Assembly: GCA_019359235.1 (NCBI GenBank)
Contig: JAHHHT010000003.1
Span: 62,001 to 126,000, forward strand
Direction of reading: 5' to 3'
Length of the DNA stretch: 64,000 nucleotides
Source of the DNA: Oscillatoria princeps RMCB-10
GTDB taxonomy: Bacteria; Cyanobacteriota; Cyanobacteriia; Cyanobacteriales; Oscillatoriaceae
This document shows positions 8,751 through 17,232 of this stretch, one piece after another. The notes beneath the pieces were generated by a model. That model was given only the letters and a program-made list of their open reading frames with translations. It was not told the origin of the DNA and ran no database searches. The translations under genes and the position numbers were made by a program. How positions within the stretch are numbered: position 1 is the first letter of the stretch; each line of letters starts with the position of its first letter.

Positions 8751-9599
8751 ATGGATGTAGTGATTTACTTGCCGGCAGTTGCCGGTGGCGCAGATTTCTT
8801 CACCTTGCTGCAGTTTCCGTTCATGCAGCGAGCCATCTTGGGCGGCGTACTCATGGGGCTGCTGGGGGGATTGCTGGGCACCTTTGTCACCTTGCGGCAG
8901 CTGTCTTTTTTCAGCCATACTGTCGGTCACGCCGCCTTAGCCGGTGTGGCTTTGGGCGTTCTCCTGGGCGTAAATCCCACTTGGACGCTGCTGCCCTTCA
9001 CGCTTGTTTTCGGGCTCACCGCACTGTACCTGCTCGACCGAAGCGATTTAGCCAGCGACAGCATCTTCAGTATTGCCGTGTCGGCTGCCCTGGCCATCGG
9101 AGTCATCCTCACCAGCTTTATTCCAGGCTACCAGGGCAACCTGATGGGGGTGCTGTTCGGGGATATTCTGGCCATCAACTGGAGCGATTTGATCTTAATC
9201 CTGCTGCTGCTCGCCGTGAGCGCTGTATTTCTGCTGTCAACCCTGCGCCAGCAAATCCTGTTAACCCTGAATCCGGCTGTGGCCAAAGTTCAGGGCATCC
9301 CTGTGCGGCTGCACCGGTACGTGTTTGTGGTGCTGCTTTCCCTGGCGGTTGCTGCAGCCATCAAAGCGGTGGGCATCCTTCTGGTGAATGCCTTTCTGGT
9401 GATTCCCGCCGCCAGTGCCAAATTGCTCTGCCACCGGTTTGCCGGCTTTCTGGCCATTTCTGTGATGCTCGGCGCTCTGAGCAGTATTGCCGGCATGCTG
9501 GTGTCTGGCCTTTTCAACTTGGCCTCTGGCCCCAGCATCGTTGTTGTCCAGTTCTTGCTATTTCTGGCCATTTTGGGCGGGACGAAGCTGAAAGTGTGA
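8751..9599 (+). CDS. znuB: Zinc ABC transporter permease ZnuB
   Basis: 282 residues, ABC-3 family integral membrane protein with about seven to eight hydrophobic segments. The glycine-rich GGVLMGLLGGLLGTFVTLRQ start, FFSHTVGHAALAGVALG (the cytoplasmic coupling region of metal permeases) and the late VGILLVNAFLVIPAASAKLL segment are family hallmarks. It forms the zinc channel with ZnuC and ZnuA. It runs convergently with the metallothionein gene, whose stop lies 45 bp beyond the znuB stop. Confidence 0.92.
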   Translation: MDVVIYLPAVAGGADFFTLLQFPFMQRAILGGVLMGLLGGLLGTFVTLRQLSFFSHTVGHAALAGVALGVLLGVNPTWTLLPFTLVFGLTALYLLDRSDLASDSIFSIAVSAALAIGVILTSFIPGYQGNLMGVLFGDILAINWSDLILILLLLAVSAVFLLSTLRQQILLTLNPAVAKVQGIPVRLHRYVFVVLLSLAVAAAIKAVGILLVNAFLVIPAASAKLLCHRFAGFLAISVMLGALSSIAGMLVSGLFNLASGPSIVVVQFLLFLAILGGTKLKV

Positions 9600-9643
9600 G
9601 GTCTTTATCCCTCACCCCTCACGCTTCATCCTTCACCCAAACC

Positions 9644-9808
9644 CTAGTGGCACTCACACCCGTGATGGCCGCAGCTTTCCCCCTGAGGGTGGCCATTGGC
9701 GCAGGCTTCGCCGCAGTAGTATTTGCCCTCTTTTTGCACGGCATCTTCGAGTGAGACGACGCACAGGCAAGACTCACAGGCACATTTCATTTGGGTTACG
9801 GTGCTCAT
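9644..9808 (-). CDS. smtA: Bacterial metallothionein (SmtA/BmtA family)
   Basis: 54 residues. The cysteine pattern is that of cyanobacterial SmtA: C9-x-C11-x2-C14-x-C16, then YYC32-x3-C36, H40, C46, H48/H49, C51-x-C53 and a final His. The KCACESCLC start and GKYYCGEACANGH centre are diagnostic. In the prototype SmtA these nine Cys and two His bind four Zn ions and one Cys-free-backbone finger-like site. It sequesters zinc in the cytosol. It lies tail to tail with znuB, so uptake and buffering are encoded side by side. Two SmtB-type dyads lie upstream. No smtB regulator gene is in the window. Confidence 0.92.
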   Translation of the reverse strand: MSTVTQMKCACESCLCVVSLEDAVQKEGKYYCGEACANGHPQGESCGHHGCECH

Positions 9809-9848
9809 GGCTGTCTCCGATTCCTTTATTGTTGGTTAGCCAGATATC

Positions 9849-9862
9849 TGAACAGATATTCA
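9849..9862 (-). promoter_or_regulatory. SmtB-type operator dyad, proximal to smtA
   Basis: TGAACAGATATTCA fits the ArsR/SmtB half-site pattern TGAA-N6-TTCA and, from memory, differs at one base from a dyad of the Synechococcus smt operator. It sits 41 bp upstream of the smtA start codon. Confidence 0.7.
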
Positions 9863-9880
9863 TGTTTTTTCACTTTAACA

Positions 9881-9898
9881 CCTGAACCGGCATTCAGG
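9881..9898 (-). promoter_or_regulatory. SmtB-type operator dyad, distal to smtA
   Basis: CCTGAA-CCGGCA-TTCAGG is a perfect 6-bp-arm inverted repeat with the same TGAA-N6-TTCA core. It starts 32 bp beyond the first dyad in the same spacer, mirroring the two-site smt operator-promoter. Confidence 0.6.
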
Positions 9899-10448
9899 CG
9901 TGCTTTAATCTTTTTTTAACGAGCCGGCAGTCGCCATCGCCGCCCGACCTCAATCCGATTGATTAGTGTTGCTTTTAAACTGAGTGGCCTTTAGCTGAAG
10001 CTCAATAATATTAAGGATTAGAATGGTTTCGCCCTTTTCTGCAACCGACAGTCTAGCAAAAGCCCGCCGCACCGGCTGTGTGGGTTGTAAATTTGTTATT
10101 TGTAATAAGCTGTCAGGCGTTTGGTCTGCTTGCTGGGGAAAGGAGGCGGAGCCTCCAGAGGAGCGTTCCCAGGCAGTAGGGGCGGTGCCCCCGTGCCCGC
10201 CCCGGAACGAGGGGAAAGTTGACACCAATGGCCACCCATGCAGGCTGCCCCCGGAACGAAGGGAAACTCGCTCTTACTCCCCCTCCCCGCGTGCGGGGAG
10301 GGGGTTGGGGGGTGGGGTTGTTCATCCCACAAATGTGCGACGGTCGTGATGGTGTTGACCAAAACTGCAGATTGAGAACATGATTGAAGGGCGGGAAAGA
10401 TTTGCCTGTCCCGAAGCTGCAAGCATCCTGAGTTGACAGAAGCCTGCT
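9899..10448. other. Spacer between smtA and the polysaccharide locus
   Basis: No gene seen; no divergent smtB-like gene is present. It contains a GGAGGCGGAGCCTCC palindrome, a GTAGGGGCGGTGCCCC repeat (about 10178-10206) and a full CCCTCCCCGC...GCGGGGAGGGGG repeat (about 10276-10320). A frame at 10023-10349 runs through these repeats and is not credible. Confidence 0.6.
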
Positions 10449-11597
10449 GTGCGATTAAAATACGCCCTCGTCCATGAATGGTTGACGCCCGAGGCCACCG
10501 GCGGCTCGGAACTGGTTGTTCAGGAAATACTCAAACACATCGACGCTGATGTCTATGCGCTGATTGACTTTGAATCCACAAATCCCGACAGCTACCTGTT
10601 CAAGCGGCGGATTGGGACAACGTTTCTGCAACACTTTCCCTTTGCCCGAAAAGGGGTGCAAAAATATCTGCCCCTGCTGCCGCTCGCGATTGAACAGCTG
10701 GATTTGCGGGAGTATGACGTCATACTCTCATCATCCCACGCCGTCGCCAAGGGAGTGCTGGCGTCCCCGCAGCAGGTGCACATCTGTTACTGCCACACTC
10801 CCATGCGCTATGCTTGGGAGATGACATTTGATTACCTCGACAGCTCACCGGCGGGGCGAGGAGTTCAGGGTGTGCTGACGCGGTATCTGCTGCACCGGCT
10901 GCGGCAGTGGGACGCGGTTTCGGCGAATCGAGCCGACTATTTTATTGCCAACTCCCAGCACACGGCACGCCGCATCTGGCGCTGCTACCGGCGGCACTCA
11001 GAGGTGATCTACCCGCCGGTGAATGTAGAGCGATTCCAGTTTCAGGAACAGAAAGAAGATTTCTACTTAACAGTGAGCCGGCTGGTGAGCTATAAAAAAG
11101 TATCCTTAATTGTGCGAGCCTTCAACCAGCTGGGACTGAAGCTAGTGGTGATTGGCAGCGGGCCAGAGCTGGCGCTGCTTCGCCAAATGGCCTTACCGAA
11201 CGTGCGGGTGCTGGGGTGGCAGCCAGATGAAGTCGTGCGGGAGTGTATGGCCAAAGCGAAAGCGTTTGTCTACGCAGCTTGCGAGGATTTTGGCATAGCG
11301 CTGGTAGAAGCGCAAGCTTGCGGGACACCGGTGATTGCCTGCGGTGCCGGTGGAGCGCTGGAAACAGTGCGGGACATCCGGCAGCATCCCGATTCGGGGA
11401 CGGGGTTATTTTTTCCCCCCCAAACCGCAGAAGCCTTAGTGGAAGCGGTGCGGGCTTTCGAGGCTCTGCAGGTCGCTTTCAATCCTGAAAGCGCGCGAAC
11501 GCACGCCGCGCAGTTTGCGCCGGAAATCTTTGCCGAGCGCTACCTGGCCAAAGTGGGGCGCTGCTACCAGGAATTTCACTCCCTAAATTCCGGCTAG
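10449..11597 (+). CDS. Glycosyltransferase family 4 (mannosyltransferase-like)
   Basis: 382 residues with a GTG start. GT-B fold: the N-terminal acceptor half contains VHEWLTPEATGGSELVVQE and the CYCHTPMRYAWE segment. The C-terminal half has the donor-site region VSRLVSYKKVSLIVRAF, VIGSGPEL and the E-x7-E motif in CEDFGIALVEAQACGTPVIA. These proteins transfer a sugar, often mannose, from a nucleotide donor to a lipid-linked glycan. It is followed by a polyprenyl-phosphate sugar transferase and the two GDP-fucose enzymes, so it probably acts in the same exopolysaccharide or O-antigen pathway, at the cytoplasmic membrane. Confidence 0.88.
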   Translation: MRLKYALVHEWLTPEATGGSELVVQEILKHIDADVYALIDFESTNPDSYLFKRRIGTTFLQHFPFARKGVQKYLPLLPLAIEQLDLREYDVILSSSHAVAKGVLASPQQVHICYCHTPMRYAWEMTFDYLDSSPAGRGVQGVLTRYLLHRLRQWDAVSANRADYFIANSQHTARRIWRCYRRHSEVIYPPVNVERFQFQEQKEDFYLTVSRLVSYKKVSLIVRAFNQLGLKLVVIGSGPELALLRQMALPNVRVLGWQPDEVVRECMAKAKAFVYAACEDFGIALVEAQACGTPVIACGAGGALETVRDIRQHPDSGTGLFFPPQTAEALVEAVRAFEALQVAFNPESARTHAAQFAPEIFAERYLAKVGRCYQEFHSLNSG

Positions 11598-11701
11598 AAA
11601 GGTGTCTCTTATCTCCGAAGCCTCTGCAAGGCCCCGCACCTAACAGGGCGTCTGGAGGCTTTACAATCAGGACTGTGTGTGGTGTGAATTGAAGGAGTAA
11701 G

Positions 11702-12406
11702 ATGACTGCCGAAAGCCAACTCATCTCCGGCAAGGTCATTCGGGCGATTGTCAAACGGCCCTTTCAGGGTCTCGCATTGAGTGGTCTAAACGGAGAGTTT
11801 TCTAAGCGGCTGTTCGATATTGTGTTTTCGCTAGCCGTTCTGATCCTGTTTTCCCCAGTTTACCTGCTCTTGGCTCTGCTGATCGCTCTGGCCTCACCGG
11901 GGCAAATTTTTTATGTCCAGGAACGGGTGGGGAAAAACCGCAGGCCCTTTGGCTGCATCAAATTCAGAACGATGGTCGAAAACGCCGACGAAATGTTGCA
12001 GGACATGATCGCCAGATACCCGCACCTGCGTCAAGAATTTGAGGATAACTTCAAGCTGAAGCACGACCCTAGAATAACCTGGATAGGTCGATTTTTAAGG
12101 CTGACCAGCTTGGATGAATTTCCGCAATTCTGGAACGTGTTGAAGGGGGACATGAGCGTTGTGGGGCCGCGACCTTTAGTGGTAGAGGAACTGCCAAAAT
12201 ACGGGCGTCACATCGATAAGGTGCTGACCATTAAGCCCGGGATTACAGGCTTGTGGCAAGTATCTGGGCGGAACGACATCCCCTATCCCCGCCGAGTCCA
12301 GATAGACGTTTACTATGTAAACTTCAGAAATTTTTGGATGGATCTGTGGCTGATTGTGAAAACAATTCGCGTTGTGATTTTTCCCAAAAATAATGGAGCC
12401 TACTAA
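11702..12406 (+). CDS. Polyprenyl-phosphate sugar-1-phosphate transferase (bacterial sugar transferase family)
   Basis: 234 residues. The ATG at 11702 has a GAAGGAG ribosome site. One hydrophobic segment (RLFDIVFSLAVLILFSPVYLLLALLIAL) is followed by the catalytic domain: QERVGKNRRPFGCIKFRTM, LRLTSLDEFPQFWNVLKGDMSVVGPRP and KPGITGLWQVSGRND. All are signature motifs of WcaJ/WbaP-like initiating transferases. It should start glycan assembly by moving a hexose-1-phosphate from a nucleotide sugar onto undecaprenyl phosphate. The N-terminal multi-TM domain of long WbaP proteins is absent, so it is the short monotopic form. Confidence 0.9.
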   Translation: MTAESQLISGKVIRAIVKRPFQGLALSGLNGEFSKRLFDIVFSLAVLILFSPVYLLLALLIALASPGQIFYVQERVGKNRRPFGCIKFRTMVENADEMLQDMIARYPHLRQEFEDNFKLKHDPRITWIGRFLRLTSLDEFPQFWNVLKGDMSVVGPRPLVVEELPKYGRHIDKVLTIKPGITGLWQVSGRNDIPYPRRVQIDVYYVNFRNFWMDLWLIVKTIRVVIFPKNNGAY

Positions 12407-12913
12407 AAAACAGCCATCACAGTCAACAGGTGAGCGGCGGCAGTCAGTGCGGCCTAAGAAGCGCGGTAAAATATGGAAAGACTGAAATACTTCAGAACAA
12501 GGAGTGGCTGGAAATGGAAATTTTTTTGAATTCTTTACAAACATTTCAGGGTTGGTGAGTGCCCGATTGAGGATTTGAAGTTAAGGTAAGGATTGAGGCT
12601 GCACACCGGCTGCCACCGGCAGGGACGCTCGGGTATGGGCAACCACTCTGGCACTCGCAGTCGGAAGCCTGCGCCGGTGTCGCTGCGCTCCAACCCTCGG
12701 GACTGCTATCATCTGCGAGCAGTCTAAAGTCCCAGAGGGCAGATATCTTGCAGTCCGCACGCTCGCGTGCGGCAGCCGGCTTGACCCAACTGGGGATGGG
12801 GGCTTCCAACCCCCCCCTCCGGGAAGCAGGTGAAAAGCAGCCAGACTGTCCATCGGGGAAAAGAATCTATTTTGAGGATTTTTCTTTGCAGTGATTGATA
12901 AGGAATATTCACG
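12407..12913. other. Spacer upstream of gmd
   Basis: 507 bp without a credible gene. It contains GC-rich short inverted sequences and CACCGGC words. AAGGAA lies about 10 bp before the gmd ATG and can serve as its ribosome site. Confidence 0.5.
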
Positions 12914-15043
12914 ATGACGGAACGCAAGCGAGCCCTAATCACAGGCATTACAGGTCAAGACGGCTCCTACTTGAGCGAGCTGTTGCTCGAAAAGGGGTAT
13001 GAGGTTCACGGGATTATCCGGCGGACTTCGACGTTTAACACTGACCGGATTGACCATATCTATGTAGACCCTCACAATGAGGGTGCCCGGCTGTTCCTGC
13101 ACTACGGTGACTTGACCGATGGCGTCACCCTGCGCCGGATTCTGGAGGAAGTCAAGCCGGTAGAAATTTACAACTTGGGCGCTCAATCCCATGTGCGGGT
13201 GAGTTTTGACGCACCGGAATATACGGTTGATACGGTGGGGATGGGCACCCTGCGCCTGCTGGAAGCGATTCGGGACTACCAGCACCGCACCGGCATTCAG
13301 GTGCGCTTCTACCAAGCCGGCTCGTCTGAGATGTTTGGCTTGGTGCAGGAGATACCGCAGAAAGAGACGACGCCGTTTTATCCGCGCAGCCCCTACGCCT
13401 GCGCCAAGATGTACGCCCACTGGCAAACGGTGAACTATCGGGAATCCTACGGACTGTTTGCCTGTAATGGCATACTGTTCAACCACGAGTCGATCGTTGG
13501 TCACAGCCCTGTGATCGTTCGCAAGAATGGCCTGATTGACATTTTGCCTATCGAGGATGTTGTTCCCCACACGAAAGCTCCCAGTCACGGCAACCGTTAT
13601 ACCACTAACCTAGCTGTTGAAAACCAATTTGAAACCTGGGATGCCAACGGATGGGTCAAGGTAACTTGCATGACGGCTTATTGGAATGGATTCAAGCGAA
13701 AGCCAAATAAAACAGTGCATCAGATTGCCGCTAGGGGAGCGGTTTTCCATGCCACCAGCGAGCATGTGGTTTTTGTAGACTCCGGTGAAGGTGCGACTGA
13801 AAAGCCAGCCGGTGAGGTGAAAGTTGGGGAATCCCTGGCACTGATTGACCTGCCTCAGCCGACTGAGCAGATTGACATGACCGAAACGGAGGCTTGGCTG
13901 CTGGGCATAATCGCTGCAGAGGGCTATGTCAGCGAAGAAGGGAAGGTGCAGGTGACCAACCAAGACTCCGCCTTGCTTGACCGGGTGGCGGCGTCGTGGC
14001 GGAAGGTTGCCGGTGGGACATCTTCACGCTATGTTGCTCCCAGCGGTTTTGAGAATGGTGGGGATGCGATTCAACTGGGGCTGAATGGCAATCGCGCCTA
14101 CGGTCGCTATTTGCGAGATTCTCTGTACACCCGATCGGGTGACAAACGCATTCCCAAACGGGTGCTGAACGCTTGCGAGCGGGAGCGTTTGGCGTTTTTA
14201 GAGGGATTTCATGCCGGTGACGGTTTGAAGAGCACCCCTTGCACCTACGAGTTTCAGGGATTCAGGACAGCTTCTGCGGTAATAGCGGCGGGTCTGTACT
14301 GGATGGCGCTGACGACACTCAATCAGCGGGCAATTATTTGCACGGAAGACCGCGAGGGACGGCTTTACTACCAAATTAATCTCAATTCACCGGCACCCGG
14401 GAATAAAGGACAGCACCTGGTCAGACCACTGGCAGAGGTGGTCAAGGCAGAAACGGTGAATTACGACGGTTGGCTCTTTGACCTAGCAACCACAACCGGC
14501 ACGTTTCATGCAGGTGTTGGGCAGGGTTGGATACACAACAGCCCGCGTCGCGGTGAGACGTTCGTCACCCGCAAGATTACCCGGGCGCTCGCCCGCATAG
14601 TCGCCGGCAAACAGAAAAAACTCTACCTGGGCAACCTGGATTCCAAGCGCGACTGGGGCTACGCCAAGGACTACGTGCGGGCGATGTGGCTGATGCTGCA
14701 GCAAGAGCAGCCCGACGATTACGTGATCTCCACCGGCGAAACTTATTCCGTGCGAGAGTTTCTCGATGTGGCGTTCAAGTATGTCAATTTAGACTGGCAG
14801 GATTATGTGGAGTTTGACCCGCGCTACCTGCGCCCTGCTGAGGTTGACCTGCTAATCGGCGACTCCACAAAGGCGCGGGAGAAATTAGGCTGGCAACCCT
14901 CCGTCACTTTTGAGGAGTTGGTTGCTTTGATGGTAAAAGCTGACTTAGAAGCCCTAGGACTAGAATCACCCAGCGGGGATTCGATTCCGTCGCTGAAGGA
15001 TGTGGCTTTTATCCGTCAAGATGCGGGCAGCCGGTTTGACTGA
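12914..15043 (+). CDS. gmd: GDP-mannose 4,6-dehydratase precursor interrupted by an intein
   Basis: 709 residues: a 359-residue enzyme plus a 350-residue intein. The host is a short-chain dehydrogenase: NAD(P)-binding GITGQDGSYL at 11-20, RRTSTFNTDR, the active-site Ser of AGSSEMFG (about 137-138) and the Y161-x3-K165 pair. The conserved NHESPRRGE motif is split after NHE (residue 192) and resumes as SPRRGETFVTRKI at 543. Without the insert the length equals ordinary Gmd. After splicing it converts GDP-mannose to GDP-4-keto-6-deoxymannose, the substrate of the GDP-fucose synthase encoded 140 bp downstream. The reading frame is continuous throughout. Confidence 0.93.
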   Translation: MTERKRALITGITGQDGSYLSELLLEKGYEVHGIIRRTSTFNTDRIDHIYVDPHNEGARLFLHYGDLTDGVTLRRILEEVKPVEIYNLGAQSHVRVSFDAPEYTVDTVGMGTLRLLEAIRDYQHRTGIQVRFYQAGSSEMFGLVQEIPQKETTPFYPRSPYACAKMYAHWQTVNYRESYGLFACNGILFNHESIVGHSPVIVRKNGLIDILPIEDVVPHTKAPSHGNRYTTNLAVENQFETWDANGWVKVTCMTAYWNGFKRKPNKTVHQIAARGAVFHATSEHVVFVDSGEGATEKPAGEVKVGESLALIDLPQPTEQIDMTETEAWLLGIIAAEGYVSEEGKVQVTNQDSALLDRVAASWRKVAGGTSSRYVAPSGFENGGDAIQLGLNGNRAYGRYLRDSLYTRSGDKRIPKRVLNACERERLAFLEGFHAGDGLKSTPCTYEFQGFRTASAVIAAGLYWMALTTLNQRAIICTEDREGRLYYQINLNSPAPGNKGQHLVRPLAEVVKAETVNYDGWLFDLATTTGTFHAGVGQGWIHNSPRRGETFVTRKITRALARIVAGKQKKLYLGNLDSKRDWGYAKDYVRAMWLMLQQEQPDDYVISTGETYSVREFLDVAFKYVNLDWQDYVEFDPRYLRPAEVDLLIGDSTKAREKLGWQPSVTFEELVALMVKADLEALGLESPSGDSIPSLKDVAFIRQDAGSRFD
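13490..14539 (+). other. Intein with LAGLIDADG homing endonuclease inside Gmd
   Basis: In-frame 350-residue insert (Gmd residues 193-542). Splicing blocks: block A starts with Ser193 (SIVGHSPVIVRKNG), block B holds T281-x2-H284 (ATSEHVVF), block F is DLATTTGTFHAG, and block G is GWIHN with His541 and Asn542 followed by extein Ser543. All nucleophiles needed for class 1 splicing are present. Between the splicing halves are two LAGLIDADG-like helices, LLGIIAAEGY (Glu336) and FLEGFHAGDG (Asp436), so a dodecapeptide endonuclease that looks intact is encoded. The site in a highly conserved active-site motif is typical of inteins. Confidence 0.92.
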
Positions 15044-15047
15044 AGTG

Positions 15048-15150
15048 ATACCAATTTGATTTTTGGATGAAACACTTGAGAAATCCTCGTAGGGGCGGTG
15101 CCCCTGTGCCCGCCCCTACTGTGTGTTTCGCGATTAAATAAAATTGGTAT
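15048..15150. repeat. Inverted-repeat element with ATACCAATTT termini
   Basis: Begins ATACCAATTT and ends AAATTGGTAT, perfect 10-bp inverted termini 103 bp apart. The interior carries GTAGGGGCGG...CCGCCCCTAC, another palindrome. No clear target duplication. A MITE-like element between gmd and the GDP-fucose synthase gene. Confidence 0.6.
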
Positions 15151-15183
15151 GAGGGACTAATTTAGGCGGAAATGTAGCAAAAT

Positions 15184-16128
15184 ATGACAGCGCTAGATTT
15201 AAAAGACAAGCGGATTCTGGTAACAGGTGGGGCTGGTTTCTTGGGCCGGCAGGTGATAGCTCAGCTGTGCCAAGCGGGGGCTGACCGCGAGAAAATTGTG
15301 GTGACGCGCTCGCGAGACTGCGATCTGCGGGTAATGGAGAACTGCCAGCGTGCAGTACAACAGCAAGACGTTGTGATTCACCTCGCCGCCCGCGTCGGGG
15401 GCATTGGGCTGAATCGGGAAAAGCCGGCTGAGCTATTTTACGACAATTTGATGATGGGGGCGCAGCTGATTCACGCCGCCTATGAAGCTGGGGTGGAAAA
15501 GTTCGTCTGTGTCGGGACAATCTGCGCCTATCCCAAGTTTACGCCGGTGCCTTTTAAGGAGGAGGATCTGTGGAATGGCTATCCGGAGGAGACAAACGCT
15601 CCTTACGGGGTTGCCAAGAAAGCTCTGCTGGTGCAAATCCAGTCTTACCGGCAGCAGTACGGGTTTAATGGCATCTATTTGCTGCCGGTGAATTTGTATG
15701 GACCGGAGGATAATTTTGACCCCCGCAGTTCCCACGTCATCCCTGCCTTAATCCGCAAGGTGTACGAGGCGCAGGTCAGGGGTGAAAAGCAGCTGCTGGT
15801 GTGGGGCGATGGCAGTCCTTCGCGGGAGTTTCTCTATGTGGATGATGCGGCGCGGGGGATTGTTATGGCTACTCTATCCTACAGTGACTCGGAGCCGGTG
15901 AATTTGGGAACCCATTTTGAAATTACCATCCGGGATTTGGTGGAACTGATCTGCGAACTGATGGAATTTGATGGTGAACTTGTCTGGGAAACGGACAAGC
16001 CGAACGGTCAGCCGCGCCGGTGTTTGGATACCGAACGGGCGAAGAAGGCGTTTGGCTTTACGGCGCAGATGGAGTTCAAGCAGGGGCTGAAGAATACCAT
16101 TGACTGGTATCGCCAGCACGCTGAGTAA
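15184..16128 (+). CDS. fcl: GDP-L-fucose synthase
   Basis: 314 residues, extended short-chain dehydrogenase. Rossmann motif VTGGAGFLG (13-21), [12 protein letters not shown], the catalytic region [11 protein letters not shown] and the Y141-x3-K145 pair (PYGVAKKA), then [14 protein letters not shown], all match the GDP-4-keto-6-deoxymannose 3,5-epimerase/4-reductase family (Fcl/WcaG). It takes the Gmd product to GDP-L-fucose with NADPH. It lies just after gmd on the same strand; a strong hairpin terminator follows at 16144. Confidence 0.92.
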   Translation: MTALDLKDKRILVTGGAGFLGRQVIAQLCQAGADREKIVVTRSRDCDLRVMENCQRAVQQQDVVIHLAARVGGIGLNREKPAELFYDNLMMGAQLIHAAYEAGVEKFVCVGTICAYPKFTPVPFKEEDLWNGYPEETNAPYGVAKKALLVQIQSYRQQYGFNGIYLLPVNLYGPEDNFDPRSSHVIPALIRKVYEAQVRGEKQLLVWGDGSPSREFLYVDDAARGIVMATLSYSDSEPVNLGTHFEITIRDLVELICELMEFDGELVWETDKPNGQPRRCLDTERAKKAFGFTAQMEFKQGLKNTIDWYRQHAE

Positions 16129-16143
16129 TCGAGAGCCGGTCTG

Positions 16144-16177
16144 AAAAACCCGGCTTCTAAAAGAAGCCGGGTTTTTT
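16144..16177 (+). terminator. Rho-independent terminator after the GDP-fucose synthase gene
   Basis: AAACCCGGCTTCT pairs with AGAAGCCGGGTTT around a short A-rich loop and ends in a T-run, 15 bp past the stop codon. It belongs to the AAACCCGG palindrome family, so it may work in both directions. Confidence 0.85.
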
Positions 16178-16384
16178 GTTATATAGCACTAGCCACATTG
16201 CTTAGGACATTACCCATTGAGATTGAGGGCAGGCGAGACGCCTGCCCTACGGGTTGTCTGTCCTGCGGGTATAATAAAGACACCGATTTCTGGTATTATT
16301 TGAGCGCCACTATAGCCGCCGGCGTCTCGCCCCCATCACGTCACAAGGAGATGTAACCTAGCGATCACCTAATTCACCCGCAAC

Positions 16385-16939
16385 ATGCAAAAAGCACAAC
16401 TGCGCCGGCATCTCCTCAAATCCCGCCAGTCGATACCGGCACCCGAAAGGAAGGAAAAAAGCGCTCAACTGTGCGCCCACCTGCAATCCTCACCCCTCTT
16501 CACCCGAGCGCAAACCATACTCGCCTATTTCAGCTTCCGCCAAGAACCCGACCTCAGCCCCCTATTTGCCGGCAATCGCAAATGGGGATTCCCTCGATGT
16601 GTTGAAAAATCTCTTTTATGGCACGGCTGGCAGCCCGGAGAACCCCTGCAAACCGGCCCTTACGGCATTTTTGAACCCCCGCCTGACTCCCCCGCCATAC
16701 AGCCAAATCAGGTAGATTTAATCCTCGTGCCGGCTGTTGCTTGCGACTTTCGGGGATATCGCTTGGGTTACGGCGGCGGCTTCTACGACCGGCTCCTCAG
16801 CTCACCTGAATGGGCGTCAAAACCAAGCATCGGCATTGTGTTTGAATTTGCCCGCTTCCCCGAACTGCCGGTTGATTCCTGGGATAAACCCTTGCGCGGG
16901 GTTTGCACAGAAGCCGGTTTACAGATGGCGCAACAATGA
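16385..16939 (+). CDS. 5-formyltetrahydrofolate cyclo-ligase
   Basis: 184 residues, YgfA/MTHFS family. An N-terminal basic segment (QLRRHLLKSRQSIP) is followed by ILAYFSFRQEPD, PYGIFEPP, then the ATP-binding/active-site motif LVPAVACDFRGYRLGYGGGFYDRLL. It converts 5-formyl-THF to 5,10-methenyl-THF using ATP, so it belongs to one-carbon metabolism. The length is normal. It is preceded by about 200 bp holding a GGCAGGCGAGACGCCTGCC palindrome. Confidence 0.9.
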   Translation: MQKAQLRRHLLKSRQSIPAPERKEKSAQLCAHLQSSPLFTRAQTILAYFSFRQEPDLSPLFAGNRKWGFPRCVEKSLLWHGWQPGEPLQTGPYGIFEPPPDSPAIQPNQVDLILVPAVACDFRGYRLGYGGGFYDRLLSSPEWASKPSIGIVFEFARFPELPVDSWDKPLRGVCTEAGLQMAQQ

Positions 16940-17232
16940 CATCCCAAATTCCCCATCTCACCCCTCTGAAGCCCGCGCAGCGGACGATTGTCCGCCGCGC
17001 TCCAACCACCCTCCTGTCTCTGGAATGTGGTCAGACAAATACAATTACTATATTATGACGGCGCAGAACTTAAATCAAGCATTTTTACAAAAATTTACAT
17101 TCCCCGTGCAGGCCTTACTTAGCCCACAGAGGATAGATGGATTCCCGATTGAGCAGCCCCACCGGCAGGACAGTTTAAACTTAAAGCATTGAGACATGAG
17201 ACTTCAATGGCCCAGTCCCCCGTCCAAACCAG

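Noticed and set aside
9665-9754. 29-codon plus-strand frame (MAAAFPLRVAIGAG...) that looks like a small membrane peptide
   Set aside because: It lies wholly opposite the metallothionein gene, whose cysteine pattern is far stronger evidence.
10023-10349. 108-codon frame upstream of the glycosyltransferase, considered as a divergent regulator (smtB) candidate
   Set aside because: It runs through GC-rich palindromic repeats and has no helix-turn-helix or ArsR features.
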